Origin: Straminergon stramineum
Taxonomy: Eukaryota; Streptophyta; Bryopsida; Hypnales; Calliergonaceae
DNA length: 64,000 nt
Assembly: GCA_963920665.1 (NCBI GenBank)
Contig: OY987266.1
Location: 11,227,001-11,291,000, forward strand
Reading direction: 5' to 3'
Both the position numbers and the translations under genes were made by a program. Shown one piece after another: positions 37,594-49,600 of the stretch (positions within the stretch are counted from its first letter, which is position 1; the number at the start of each line of letters is the position of its first letter). The notes beneath the pieces are model-generated. The model searched no databases. It worked only from the letters and a program-made list of their open reading frames with translations, and was not told where the DNA came from.

Positions 37594-40500
37594 ATGGATG
37601 CCTCACTGAAAGAAAAGGACAGGGAGAGAGAGAAAGAAAATGCTGATCGGGATCGGGAACGCGAGAAAGAAAAGGAGAAAGAGAGAGAAGGAGACGTGGA
37701 GGCAGCATTGTATGCGAACTGTCTCCTCCTTGGACTTGACCCCAATGTGCTTGGGCCTGGAGCTGGTATGCGAGCTGGCTTGTTCAGGCACTCCAATCCT
37801 CGTCTTGGTGAAGCTCTTCTCCACTTTCTCATGTGCGCATTGAGGGGCCCAAATCTCTCGGCTAAGGTATTTTCTTTCTTGCGCTTGTCTGAGTGGCCCT
37901 TCCTCCTGAACGCTTGGTTATCCATTCGCTGTGAATGCTTATTATTGTATAAATTTGTGAGGCCGTCACGACGAGGGATGAAATGAAATTTAGAGAATAA
38001 ATCCCTCTGGTTTAACGGAAATTTGAGTAACTGGTTTGGTGGCACAATGTCTCAGCCAATTAAAGGATGTTATATTTAAGTGGCTCTTGAGAGTGATGGT
38101 CGGAATTGGCAATTTGCCAGCGTTAGTGGAAAACAATCCTGCGATCTTTTATCTTACATTTCTGGATTCGGAAGGTTTAGGGTTTTGGGGTGTCGGAACC
38201 TGTTTGCATTTACTTCTTGTCGGATTTGATTTTGTAGCAAGCGCACTTCTGTCCGAGTGAGTGTGAACGCTTCAGAAATGAAAGACACCACGAAATTTTC
38301 CTGTCTTTTTCATAAATTAGCATCGCTTTTCGAACTGAATGAGGAATTCTACCTATCTGGTGGACCTATGCCACTGTCAAACTCTTGAATTACAAACGCT
38401 TCAGTGGCTTGCACCTTCATATTTATGTGGCTCTGGTTAATGTAAGCAATTCCATCTTATGTACAGGACTTTGCTGGAGTTTGGCCTATTTTTGATGCCG
38501 CTCAATCTCGTGATTTTCGCAAAGTAAGCTTTCAATTGCATCAGTAAATCTGTCAATCTGCAGTGCTCTAGGGAATGAATTTCATTCTGAGGTTGTAGGA
38601 AGTCTGTTTGCGGTCATGTCGAATAAGCTCTTGTGTGGTAATTCTTATTTGTTATCCGAGTTTTACTCCAATAGGCTTTTGACAGTAATCTTTTGACGCA
38701 GGTAGTACAGAGTCTGATCAATGAATTGGAAAGCCAAGGAGCCCTTCCTAGGAGCAACTCTCGTGTCTCTTCCCTAGCTACGTGCTGTGGCCAAAGGTGC
38801 AATATCCGTATTTTATCGGGATTCCGTTTTAGTATTATTGGCGTGCATATTCTTCTGGTCTTCATTTTGTTATTTGCTAAATATGATGTTGGGAGTTTCA
38901 GATTCGTAGAGCTTCTGTGGCATTTATCAGCACATGCACTACGAGAGGTCCATCGTCGAACATTTCCAGCAGATGTGGCGGCGAATCCATTACCAGCCTC
39001 TTTGACGGAGCTTGTTGGTCCAAATACTCGACCAGTTTCTATGCTCGGGATCACCAAGGTATTATTTAGGGATATGTGACATTTTTTCTTTAACTATAGA
39101 AGTACACTACATTCGAGTGGGAATCTGCTTGAAGCTAGTTAAGCACTTAGTCTTGTGAACTGAGTCGAACTTCGTAATCATCTGTATTTATATCGTATTC
39201 CTTGACTACAGGCTCGTATAGCGTTGGAACGCAAGCGGTTTATGAGAGGAGCAGCGCAAGCCGTACAGAGGCAGGCAAGCTGGTCCAGCTTGGCTCATGA
39301 CCTCACAGCCGAGTACCGGGTACTTTGTGCAGAGGAGGTATTTGGTTACATTTCAGTCAAAATCTTTGGGGAGTGCTGCAAGCAATAGTGGTTTTTAATC
39401 CATGTTGCAGTGTTTGAGTCCTTTTGTTGGTTTGGAAATTCACCAAGTACATAAAGGAGAGCTCTCCGTAGTGAAGACAGTTGGAGATGTAACAGACATA
39501 CTGGATTGAAGTAGCCATGAAAAGAAAAGAAAAGAAAATTGATAAAGATTGAATTGTACTTCTAAACACATAGGATGAACAGCTCTTCTACTGTACGTAA
39601 CACATTGATCCATATATCTCCATTTTTCTGACGAAATCCTGGCCGAAATCTACTGCAATGCTGCCAAAATTTGGTCATTGCAAGTTGTCTATTTTTTCAC
39701 TTAATATCCAAACTTAAGTGTATTGGACTTCATTGTGTATCTTGAAACTGCAGGCATTTCAACATCAAGAACTAGAGAAACTGCAGGAGTCGAGCTATCC
39801 TGATTTCTTGGATGATGATGCTCTTAGCGATACAGGAGGGTTCGTTACCTCTGGAAAAGCAGCTCCGGTTGCAAGAGCCTCTCAGCTATGGAAAGGGATA
39901 TTATCACACTCAGGTCTGACCTTGTTTATAGTGTCACGAGATATAGGAGAATCCATTTTTCGTCTGTCCCATCTACTTGAAACACTTGATGCTAATCTCT
40001 TGAAATGACTGTCGGGTGGTTTTCTCTGTGTATCTGTATACGTTGCAGAGGACAATGTCTGTTTTATCAAGTGCTTTGTTAAAGCCTGCCATTGATATTA
40101 CAAAATATCTCATGATTAGAGTTTTCAGGCTTAGTGCCGCGGCTATTTAAGTATGACCTTAGATCTTAGAATCTAACTGTGGATAATCTCTCTGAACGTG
40201 ATTATTGACTTTTCATTTCTTCCAGAGAGAGTTGCAGAATTAGCTTCGGGGCCCATCGATGATCTTTTTGCTCGTCGAGAACACAGGTTTTACAGCCCCG
40301 TCCCCTACTCCCTTCCCTAAATTGATTTCACAAATATTTTGTTCCTCTCTATATTTGACCTGTTCATAATTCGAGTGGGTAGCAAATATTGATTTGGTTG
40401 TGCTGTACTTGATGAAGACTATAGATGCCTGGTTTTCTCCGTTTGCTTGAAGATTCTCTTTGAATACTATTGAAGTTCAACCATTATGTACATAACAGTT

Positions 40501-43001
40501 TACACAATCTGATACACATTCTCGACTGAACAGATACTGAACTTTTCATATAATCAGGAGTTTCTTGAATGCATTGGGATGTCACTGGATTCCTGGCATG
40601 TTATGAATTCTCTCCATACTTATCAGTTTTCTTCCTGCAGATACCGGATAGATGGAGCTGTTTTGCGAGCTGCAGTGGATCTTGGCTCTGTAAATCTACC
40701 TGTAGAGTCATTCTCCAGTTCAACTGCTGATTCTGAAAGCCAACGGTCAACAGAGGATGAAAAGTCTACAAAAACTCCACCCCCTGTTGATGTAGGCGAA
40801 ATCCTGCGACGCTGGACCCATGCATTGCAAGCCGTTCACAAGCAAACTCTTCGCTTGGTATGGATTGTCCTTTATGTTGTTTATTGCACCTATTTGATTT
40901 TTATTGACCTTTTTACGAAGACCCTTGGGAGTGGGACTTCTTTGCTAAATGAAGTTCATTGTTTTTCATTGGAAAGAGAATCTTTGGCCGCGTAATTGGA
41001 GGTTGAAATCAGTAATATGGTTTTTATGACTTGTTCTGGTGGGTTTTTTTTATTAATTTACAAGAGGCTGTATAGTGTATCTTTGTTGCAGATGCCTTAA
41101 TTCTTTGTCCAAACTTGAATCAAATCTTATATCTAATAGATGAAGTACTAGATTGCTGCAGTTTTTTTTTGTTAGGGATTGATGGTATTTGTTTGTCTTG
41201 TTTGAGTGTTGAAGGCCAGATCAAACAATGGAGCTGGACCGGATATTATGATGGAATACGTACATGGAGAAGAGAGTGTGCATGCACATACTCTTCGTAC
41301 AACTCTAGCGGAACATAAGCAACACTTCAGTAATCTTTTGGTGCGCCCTACTTTTCATCGCTACATTCTTTTTCTTAAAAATGATACCTATTGAAGCACA
41401 ATGCTTTGAAATAATTTCAATTATTGGTCATTCTTGTGAAGGTCATTTTGTGATGTGTAAAATAAAACCAAACTATTACAGGATATTTGCCTGTCTCAAA
41501 GTCTGAGGATTCAGCCAATCTGTCCCATAGATCTCATCAGCTCATTTCACTACGTGGTGTTTCTTAACCAGTCTCTCAAGAACCAGCTGGAAGCTTCTAT
41601 GCCAGGGATGGAGGCTGCAATTACAACTCTGCGGGAACGGGTCGATGGACCGGACGTTATGGCTGCATCTCGAGCTGCTCAGCACGCTCTTATTGGTTCT
41701 TCAAAGACTCGCCAACAAATAGCTTCTCTTAGAGTAATTCACCTCTCCTCTCTCTTTCATTATTATGTCTACAATGATATATTGTAGGCTATTGCCGTTG
41801 AAATATTTTCTTTCCCATATTTTTCTGATCTTTAGGTTTATCTCTGTAGGAGGACGAAACCGAGCTTAGTGGTGGTGAATTGACCAACACTTTCAATATG
41901 CCCTTGGAGCTTGTACCTCCTAGTCCAGCACTGAAACTCCCTTTCATGTCCCCAAGCACTATTGGAGGGATTTCACAATCAAAAACTGCCCTAGCTGGAG
42001 TTACATCGATGCCTTCTTTGGACGTGTTGCAAGAGCAAGAGGAATTGGAAGGTAGTGGTGTGTTTTGGAATGGTGGAAATGATCTCGCTGAAGGTATGGC
42101 TTTTTGCTTTGAACGTTTTCTTGGATGTTGTTTGAGAGGCATCAGCTTTGTTGTGGACTTTAATATGATAGATTTGCTGAATATGAATGAAATGATTGGG
42201 CAGCACTACATTCATACACCTATGTTATCCAAGATTAAGGAACATCGAATTCATAATTTTTAATTTGGAATCATGGAGTGCAGGTATTACCTCTTTGCGT
42301 CAATCAATCATGGAGGCTGTTCTCCAGAAGCCCATCCCCGCCGTTGCAGACATTGCACAACCACCTACTAGTGCAGAGCATTATTTTACTCCTGTTAGTC
42401 CCTTTGAAACAAATGCAAAAAGTAACCGGCTAGTGGACGTTATGGCCATGAACACCAGCCAGCCAGCAACCTATATTGGGAAAGGTGCAGTTCGATCATT
42501 TCTTCCTAGTAAAAACGCAGACGAGGACCTAGTTGCGAGGAACGGTCATCAGTCTGATTCTCAGAAAGTTTTTCACAGAGAGGATAGTCTCATACCCAGC
42601 AAGCCTCTGAATGGGAGACAGCACACGGAAAATGGAACTCGGAAGAATTTACAAGATCTTCACCGAAGGAAAATGCCAGAACCCATGATGGAATTACACG
42701 TTCCTGACCTTCGGCCTCTATCACCACCCCTACTTTTGGATTACAGCTCTTTTGACAGAACATTTGACGGAACATTTGACGGAACATATGATGATCTCCT
42801 GGGTATGTTTACCTTTACATCCATTGAAAGAACCTATGGTCAGAAGAAGAGCCAGTTGAATGCATACGGTATGTTTTGCAGCAGAACATGATTATGGAAA
42901 GGATTGGTTCTAATATTTGGTGATATTTCCATGCAGCACCCATGACAGATTTGGATACAGCTTTCATGATCAGTGACCAAAGGGAGAAAACTCCACTATG
43001 A
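37594..43001 (+). CDS. AUG6: Augmin complex subunit 6 (HAUS6/AUG6)
   Basis: Subunit of augmin, the eight-protein complex that recruits gamma-tubulin to existing microtubules for branching nucleation in the spindle, phragmoplast and cortical array. Thirteen exons in consistent phase: 37594-37866, 38467-38523, 38702-38796, 38902-39058, 39212-39337, 39754-39913, 40226-40286, 40641-40857, 41215-41340, 41572-41733, 41850-42093, 42284-42802, 42937-43001; 753 residues, near the about 740 of Arabidopsis. The HAUS6 N-terminal domain has hallmark plant strings [45 protein letters not shown] and RRWTHALQ. The C-terminus [15 protein letters not shown] requires the donor at 42803. The first about 28 residues are an unusual run of Lys, Glu, Arg and Asp. 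Exon 10 starts at 41572, not at the earlier frame opening near 41482, because this keeps family spacing. Confidence 0.93.
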
Positions 43002-44847
43002 TGGGAACTTTTATCAACTCACGGGATGCAATCTGCTGCAATGTTAGATGCCACCCTAATCCATCTGCGACCTGGATCGTGTATTCGCCAGAGTTTCAGT
43101 TAACGGAAGTGAGAAAGCAGAAGCGCTTGGACTTCTGAGCTCCATTGCAGCACTTCCGTATCTCCAGTCCTGAAACTACACTTCCGATCACTTTCTTGAA
43201 CGTGATTCTGGGGCTATGATGAAACATATGCCCTGCTTATTCACTCCGCAACCTGGAAAGTAGGAGCTTCATCGACCAATACCTGGCTTCGAAAGCGGCC
43301 ATCTACACCAAGTGGTTGCCTTCCTGCAGATGGTCTCTCTAAGTTAGGCAGGCCCTGCCTTGCCATGGGTTCAAGAAGTTGGACCTTTCTAGATTGCAAG
43401 GTTATCACACTAGTATGTCGCGGCTGCAGTAATACCATGTGTATTGTTGTGTATAAGAGGAACGTTGACCTCACCTCCTCTTCAGATGCATCACATTTGG
43501 AGAAGTATGGGTGGTCCACAGAGTAGGAGTACAATGCTTTGTATTGTAAATGAGAATATCACATATACCAGGGGTGTTGTCATCTCTGAGATTGCAGGGA
43601 TGCTTGAGATTTTAGCATACGGATGTAGTCACCCAGTGCTATGAAGAGCCTCGCCTAGAGTAGAGAGTTACACAGTTGAGGATGACTCACATTATGGTGT
43701 AAGAGTCGATATGTAATTTTTAAACTGATCTCAATCACATGAGCCTTGTAGTCTACGCAGGTCCTAGATTGATCATCCGCCATGATTATGATTTAAGCGT
43801 CCAATTGTGGACGCTGAATTTGCCACAAGTTTGTTCTTTTCCACCAGGTTCACTTTTGCTTAGATGGTGACAGTGATGTGTCCATTGCATAGAAAAATTG
43901 TCTTCAAAACATCATTGCTTAGCAATGATATATTACCTGCAGATGATCTCTGCAGGCTTCATCCAGCCAGCTGACTAAATTTTGGTTTCACGTGTCTGGG
44001 GACCGTCTATTCAATACAGGAAATCGATCAAGTGTCTGCAACTCCAGGCCAGTGTACAAGTGAACTATCACAGGAATCGCATCCTCTGGTAAGGGTCTTG
44101 TCTTTATTTATGTACTCATTTCCACACATCCTAGAATCTTGACTACTTTCTAGATTACGAAGATCGGAAAGATTAAAACGTATCCTATTTGGAGAGCAAA
44201 GTTCATAGCCGAGAATGGATGGATGATTGAGCTATTCCTGGCACTTTGAAAATGGATAACTACTTGATGTCTTGATTCATCTCAATACCTCTTTGAATTT
44301 CCTACAGAGGAATTGCCTTTCAAATTCTAATAAGACAGGACATAGAATTATGTCAAGCGAGAACCAAGAACAGTTGTATCTTACATCTGTTCCCTAGATT
44401 GTGGTGCGAGAGAATAGAATATGATATTGGAGGTGACATTAAAGAGGTCTGGAATTTTATTTTCACCGTTCTAAGAGAGGTCAACAAGCCTCAATTTCCA
44501 AGCAATTGCAACCGGCAAAAGATGCAGACTCTAGGCGGGAGCCCATTGACCGACTTGCAGACGTTGAATTTGGACTTTGCTAGTGTATACCGACTTTTCG
44601 CAACAGAATTCGAAAGTCGAGCTTTGGCACTTGTCTCTACGGGATTTCACGCTAGGGTTGATTACAACGACGAGCTTCCTATCACACCTCTCGTGCTTGA
44701 ACCAGCTTCAATTTCCTTTTGGGCGATCAATAGTTGAAGTTGCTGGCTGGGCAAACGTGGAAAGAGTGTTTAAGTGGTTGCAGCGATCGGCCGTGCTTTC
44801 GTTTTGTGCTTTAGGTTAGGATTTTTGCGCAATTGAGATTGACGTTG
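43002..44847. other. AUG6 3' flank and ELC upstream region
   Basis: AUG6 3' UTR followed by moderate-GC intergenic DNA and the leader of the ELC gene. Small frames (43241-43534 minus, 44399-44737 plus) show nothing recognisable. Confidence 0.4.
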
Positions 44848-47376
44848 ATGTCGGATCCCATGATGCAATTCCTGAATTCTGTGCTGTCGCAAAGAGGACC
44901 GCAAGCCTTGCCGTATGTGGAAGACGATAAATGGTCGGTTAGAGAGCATCTCTTGCTTCTTGTTCAAGCTTTTCCCGGATTGCAGGTAAGATCAATATCC
45001 TTGTTGCTCTTCCTGGAGCTCAATGTCGTGTTTTTCCTCTTTACACAGGTGACGTGCAAGTCAAACTATGTGATATGAACCCAGCCCCGCGACTTTCAGC
45101 TCTTTGAGTGGCTTCCATTATTAGAATGGATACTATGCGTCCCCATTGTTCAGAGGATACTTCAGAGCATAAAAGTATGTGTTATTCGGATACAGTGTGA
45201 ATATGCTATGAATTGTTGAAATATGAAGAATTAGAACCCTACCAGCAAGCCTGGACTATCCTTGAACCGTGGAAGCATCTTTGAGTTTTAATTATGATAG
45301 TATCACTACATGTATGTTTTTCTTTCAATTCTCGCGTTTGAATGACACTTGAAATGTAAATGAGTGATTTTTACAAACTGGTTCTATACCTCACCTTCCG
45401 AGGTTGTGCAGGTTTCTTAGTTTTTTTCTCCCTAAATTAGGGTTTCCAAGTTTTCGAGTGTTTTCGAAGCATTTTTATGCAAATAAGTTGGGTTGTCTTT
45501 CGGGAAGCTTACCACCCTGCTAGGACAGTGCTATTGCTACTTCTGCAGGCTTACGTCCCAATGGCCATATCAATTATCTGCTACCACTTTCCTCTGCTTT
45601 TCACCTTGATTTCTTCGCCCATCTGCATAAGATCTCTCAATGGTGTTTGTACTTACGATCACTTCTGATCTGCTTAGCAATTTGTGGTTCAATTCCAGGT
45701 TAAGCCGTCGGCGTTCACGCACAACGATGGCCGAACAACTAATCTGTTGCAAGTGAACGGGGTGATTCCCATGCATTACCAGGAAGTCCAATACAACATT
45801 CCGATTACCATGTGGCTTCTGGAGCCCTACCCTCGCCAAGCGCCTCGAGTGTATGTAACTCCCCTTCAGGGCATGGAAATCAAGCGCCGCCATCCTTTTG
45901 TCAATCCCTCCGGCATGGTCCAGTCTGCGTATGTTCAGCACTGGGTTTACCCTCGGTCCAATTTAGTTGGACTCGTGCAGAGTCTCTGTCGTCTTTTCGG
46001 GCAGGATCCCCCTTTTTACACCAGGCCTCCTCCAATTTATATGCAAACGAATCCTGGGCCTTCTCCGTCTCCAAGGCTTCCCAGGCATGATCCGCAAGAT
46101 GTGTATAAGAGGAGCCTTGTCACCTCCTTGGCGGAGCGCTTGAAGGGAAGTGTTGATCAAATGGTGGAGGAACGTAACGAGGAGATGGAAATGATTTATC
46201 ATACGCAGGTGAGTGACTGGGATATTCAATTTTTACTGGATAATCATACGGTGTACGCTGCTTTTTCCTTCACTTCAGCCATTTTCAACATGTAGGAGTG
46301 TGATTTCAGTAGGAGATCAGTAGAGAAGTCACTGGAGAGATCAATTTTGAACAACATGTAGGAGTGTGCTTCCATTAAGAGATCAGTAGAGAAGTCACTA
46401 CCGACACCGCTTTGGGTTCCAAAGCCAAACTCTGCTGATATTAAAATCTTCTCACTCAATGTGTGCTATCATTCAAGTAGTAGAGAGGTTGTAGGCCACT
46501 ATTGAAGGGACACTTCACCACCCATTTTCAAAGAGGAGTGGCTATAGACATTTAGCCGAGTCATGCTTACATCCAACTAGCTAATTGAAGGCCAACCAAG
46601 GGTAACAGATGTCAGATCCCTAATATTTTTTCTGACCTCCACTATGTTTGACTGCATGATTATGTGACTCTTTGCTACGTTTGATACATAATCCTATTCC
46701 CTAAACCCTAAAACCCCTGTAAACCCCTGTAACTCTGTTATTTATGTTTGCTTTTTGATAGGTTTATGGAAGATTTTTCTGTACCTACCTTATAGTGTAA
46801 CTCTGTAACCCTGTCATTTCGTTGTGCTTTTTGCGTGGTTTAGGAAATCTTTTTCTTTATCTATAGTGTAACCCAGTAACCCTGTTATTTATGTTCCCTT
46901 TCTGAGAGCTGTATGATAGCGTTTTTTCTTAACTATAGCATTGATTCTCCGCACAGGTTCTGCTGGCCCAGAGGTCGGAGCAGCTGAAGCATGGGCACCG
47001 AGAGCTGGTAGAAGAAAAAGGAGCCCTTGAGATCCAGCTGCAAGGCACCTTGGCGAACACAGCCATCTTGGAGCATTGGCTCCAGGCGAAAGACAAGGGG
47101 TTGAATTTTCTTGCGAGCATCGATGATGTGTTTGAGCCCGCGGATCCTCTGTCGAAGCAGCTGCTGGAATGCCAGACTTCGGATCTGGCGATTGAAGACA
47201 TTCTATACGCTGTGGATAAAGGAGCTCAGGATTTGGTGATTCCGGTGGAAACTTACTTGAAGCACGTCCGAGGCCTTGCCCGAGAGCAGTTCTTCCATCG
47301 TGCTACGTCGCAGAGGATTAGCCAATTGCAACTGTCTCAAAGTATGGCGGCACGGTTCAGGAGGGAAGGGGTTTAA
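44848..47376 (+). CDS. ELC: ESCRT-I subunit VPS23/ELC (TSG101-like)
   Basis: Three exons, 44848-44985, 45699-46208 and 46957-47376, both introns phase 0, 355 residues. VPS23/ELC is the ubiquitin-binding ESCRT-I subunit that sorts ubiquitinated membrane proteins at multivesicular endosomes. Residues 1 to about 140 form the UEV domain (catalytically inactive E2 fold; landmarks VNGVIPMHYQEVQYNIPI, WLLEPYPRQAPRVYVTP, HPFVNPSGMVQSAYVQHW). A short Pro-rich linker follows, then a coiled coil (about 195-250) and the C-terminal steadiness box (LLECQTSDLAIEDILYAVDK to LAREQFFHRA). The linker is short for the family, making the protein slightly smaller than the about 398-residue Arabidopsis ELC. The second intron carries minisatellites, and the 3' end is duplicated downstream. 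Confidence 0.93.
46287..46399. repeat. 65-bp direct repeat in ELC intron 2
   Basis: Two units beginning AACATGTAGGAGTGTG at 46287 and 46352, each followed by GATCAGTAGAGAAGTCACT. Confidence 0.85.
46700..46942. repeat. Three-unit minisatellite in ELC intron 2
   Basis: About 70-80-bp units, each with GTAACYCTGT, a T-rich core and a TATAG end just before the next GTAAC; the last abuts the exon 3 acceptor region. Units are diverged. Because each unit ends TATAG followed by GTAAC, it contains repeated AG-GT strings resembling splice sites. Confidence 0.6.
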
Positions 47377-47490
47377 GATTTAGGGTGTAACACTCTTTCA
47401 TGTTTCAACAGGGCCAAGGATTCTTAGCATTCTTGAACAAAGCCAATTCACCCTCTAGAGGTAATAGAGGTATCTTATTTCTTTCACTTA

Positions 47491-47777
47491 AGGAGCTCAG
47501 GAGTCGGTAATTCTAGTGGAGGACTAATTGAAGCACGTCTGAGTCTTCGCCCAAGAGCAGTTCTTCCATCGCGCTACTTCGCAGAGGATTAGCCAATTGC
47601 AACTGTCTCAAAATATGGCATCCCGGTTTAGGGTTTAAGGTTTTGCACTCTCTTCCATGTTTTGGTCATTAACCGCAACAGGGGCGGGGATTCATCACAT
47701 TCTTGAACAGAGCTAATTCATCCTTAAAGGAGAATTTTTTTATTGTAGATAAAGCTATCTTACTTCATTCACTTAAT
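47491..47777 (+). pseudogene. Tandem duplicate of the ELC 3' end
   Basis: Sequence from about 47491 repeats the ELC steadiness-box region beginning GGAGCTCAGG at 47221, through AGCAGTTCTTCCATCG and GAGGATTAGCCAATTGCAAC, past the stop and into the 3' UTR. A third, shorter start appears at 47778 (GAGCTCAGGATTTGGTGA). Period is about 271-286 bp. The copy has in-frame stops (for example GACTAATTG where the gene has ACTTACTTG) and lacks any 5' coding part, so it is a non-functional partial duplicate. Confidence 0.85.
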
Positions 47778-47794
47778 GAGCTCAGGATTTGGTG

Positions 47795-48600
47795 AGCTGG
47801 TATTCACTGATCCATTGTATTGAAACTAACTGATTAGACTTAGTCACAATAGTCCTGACATTGTATCCATGACTTTTGATCGTAAAACAAGTGCATGCAT
47901 ATATTCTACTCAAAGTAGCTCACATACATCGCTCTGTATCAATGCTTGACTACAGAGTATACAACTAACAACACACAAACTAAACTCACGTTACCCCAAC
48001 GTGATGCACACACAAGAGAACTACCATGTCTTCAGTACTCATTTTAACACCCTGTGCCAGGCGGCACGTAACTGTGATCATCTCGTACTTTCAAGAAAGC
48101 ATCGCTTCGTCTTCCTGCTTCCATAACTGGCGAATTATGATCTGAGGTGTGTTTCGTACTACTTGGATGTAGGTCATCCAGTGGGGTTCATACATCCAAC
48201 ACATTGCTACTCTTGGGAAGTGCGGGTATGTCAGGTGGTGCACTATCACCACCAGTGATCCCAGAACTAGTTTATGGATTTTAGTGCAATATGCTATCTT
48301 CAAGATAAACATGCATCAACTTTGGCTATCCTGAGACAAAGTAGTATTAAAAAAAAATAGAAAAGAAAGAATTTTGCAAGTTGTAAAGGATTATAGGGAG
48401 TAATGTAACACAAAATTGACTAAATAGATGCGAATTCCAATGTGGAGAAAGTTGCAAATTGACTATCAAAATGTATTGGTTGCTGTAGTCTTGGCTAAAA
48501 TCTAATTTTTTCAAGGATTTTTTCCAATATACATTTAGCTACTAAAATTTTTTATTAGCAATGGAGCAAATTTTTAGCCAATTCTGTGAATGTTGATCAC
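47795..48600. other. ELC downstream spacer
   Basis: No gene recognised; AT content rises toward 48.3 kb. Confidence 0.4.
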
Positions 48601-49600
48601 CACTTGCGGAAGACGAAGCTGAGCATCTTGCTTTAAATCCTTCTTGAAACCTCTTATGAAACTAGCCCAAACTCTTGTTCCTTAACCCTAAAAGGACGCT
48701 CCGGACAATAAGTATCCGATGGATGACTCCACCTGAGACTGTTGGATGGAAAAAAATGTTTTTCTATCCAATTTTTTTATTTGGAGGGTACTTGAGTACA
48801 TTTTCACTGAATAACTTAGTATTGCAAAGTCCCTCATTATGGTATTCTTGATTCTTCTAAAGAAGAAGATGCTTAAAAAACGGATCACCGTTGTCGTGTA
48901 TTTTGACCATTTCTTGCTATTTTCTCTTGATGTGAATTTCAGCCATAAAAATGATATTTTTTGAACTTGAGTCCAACTAAGGAAATGAAGCTTATCAAGT
49001 TTTGTTTCTAGTCCAATTGGAAATTTTGAAAAATTCATAAATTTCCATGCTTTATAGCAATCTGAACATGGGGCCTATAACCATGGTTTGTTGATTTTCT
49101 AATTTTAGAGTGACACAGTAACTTTGGTTTATACCAAGATGTTTTGCATTGTAATATACATCTATGTTGAAAATTTCATATTTTTTAAGTATATTTTGTA
49201 TTTGATATGAAGTTTCTTCATTTTTTTCTTAAAAAATTCACAGTAATTTCAATTTTTTCCAAAAAATTTTGAAATTCTTATAACTTGTAGTGTACATATG
49301 ACTTCATCTCTGAAAAATAAAATTAAAAAATTTCATTCATATCTAGTTACAAAATGGCAAAAAATAAAGTGATGGATAGGGAGGCTTGAAATCAATGGTC
49401 ATGGGCTTGTCCTTCTAGGGTTAAAGCCTCAAGAATGAAAGGTTTTATGGATTTAGTTTGAGATGACCCTAAACTATCGGGTGATGGAGGAGAGGTACCC
49501 AAACCAAATGGCATGGTTGCGGATTTGATACATGGCGGTGATAGGTTCTTTACCTTGCGTGAAATCAACCTCTCTTCTTGATAGAACCCCTTGTAGTGTG
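48600..49600 (-). pseudogene. Possible retrotransposon gag relic interrupted by a TTAA element
   Basis: On the minus strand 48600-48655 reads SFIRGFKKDLKQDAQLRLP, reminiscent of the gypsy-type gag motif in which a short FxxGL-like segment is followed by a basic helix. Sequence 49425-49600 on the far side of the TTAA element appears to be the upstream part. The match is short and from memory of family style only; no protease or reverse transcriptase is seen. Confidence 0.25.
48686..49420. mobile_element. 735-bp TTAA-flanked element
   Basis: Intact TTAA at 48682-48685 and 49421-49424. Termini are inverted repeats: left CCCTAAAAGGAC, right (reverse complement) CCCTAGAAGGAC. The interior is AT-rich; a 116-codon minus frame (48688-49038) has no transposase motifs. 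It shares its terminal consensus with the elements at 5.9 and 28.5 kb. Confidence 0.75.

Noticed and set aside
41482..41571. Earlier start of AUG6 exon 10 at a CAG near 41481
   Set aside because: Adds 30 residues absent from plant AUG6; the acceptor at 41571 gives exact family spacing.
42803..42869. Extension of AUG6 exon 12 to a second phase-1 donor near 42869
   Set aside because: The upstream donor at 42803 directly yields the conserved [15 protein letters not shown] ending; the longer version inserts about 22 unrelated residues. It could be a minor isoform.
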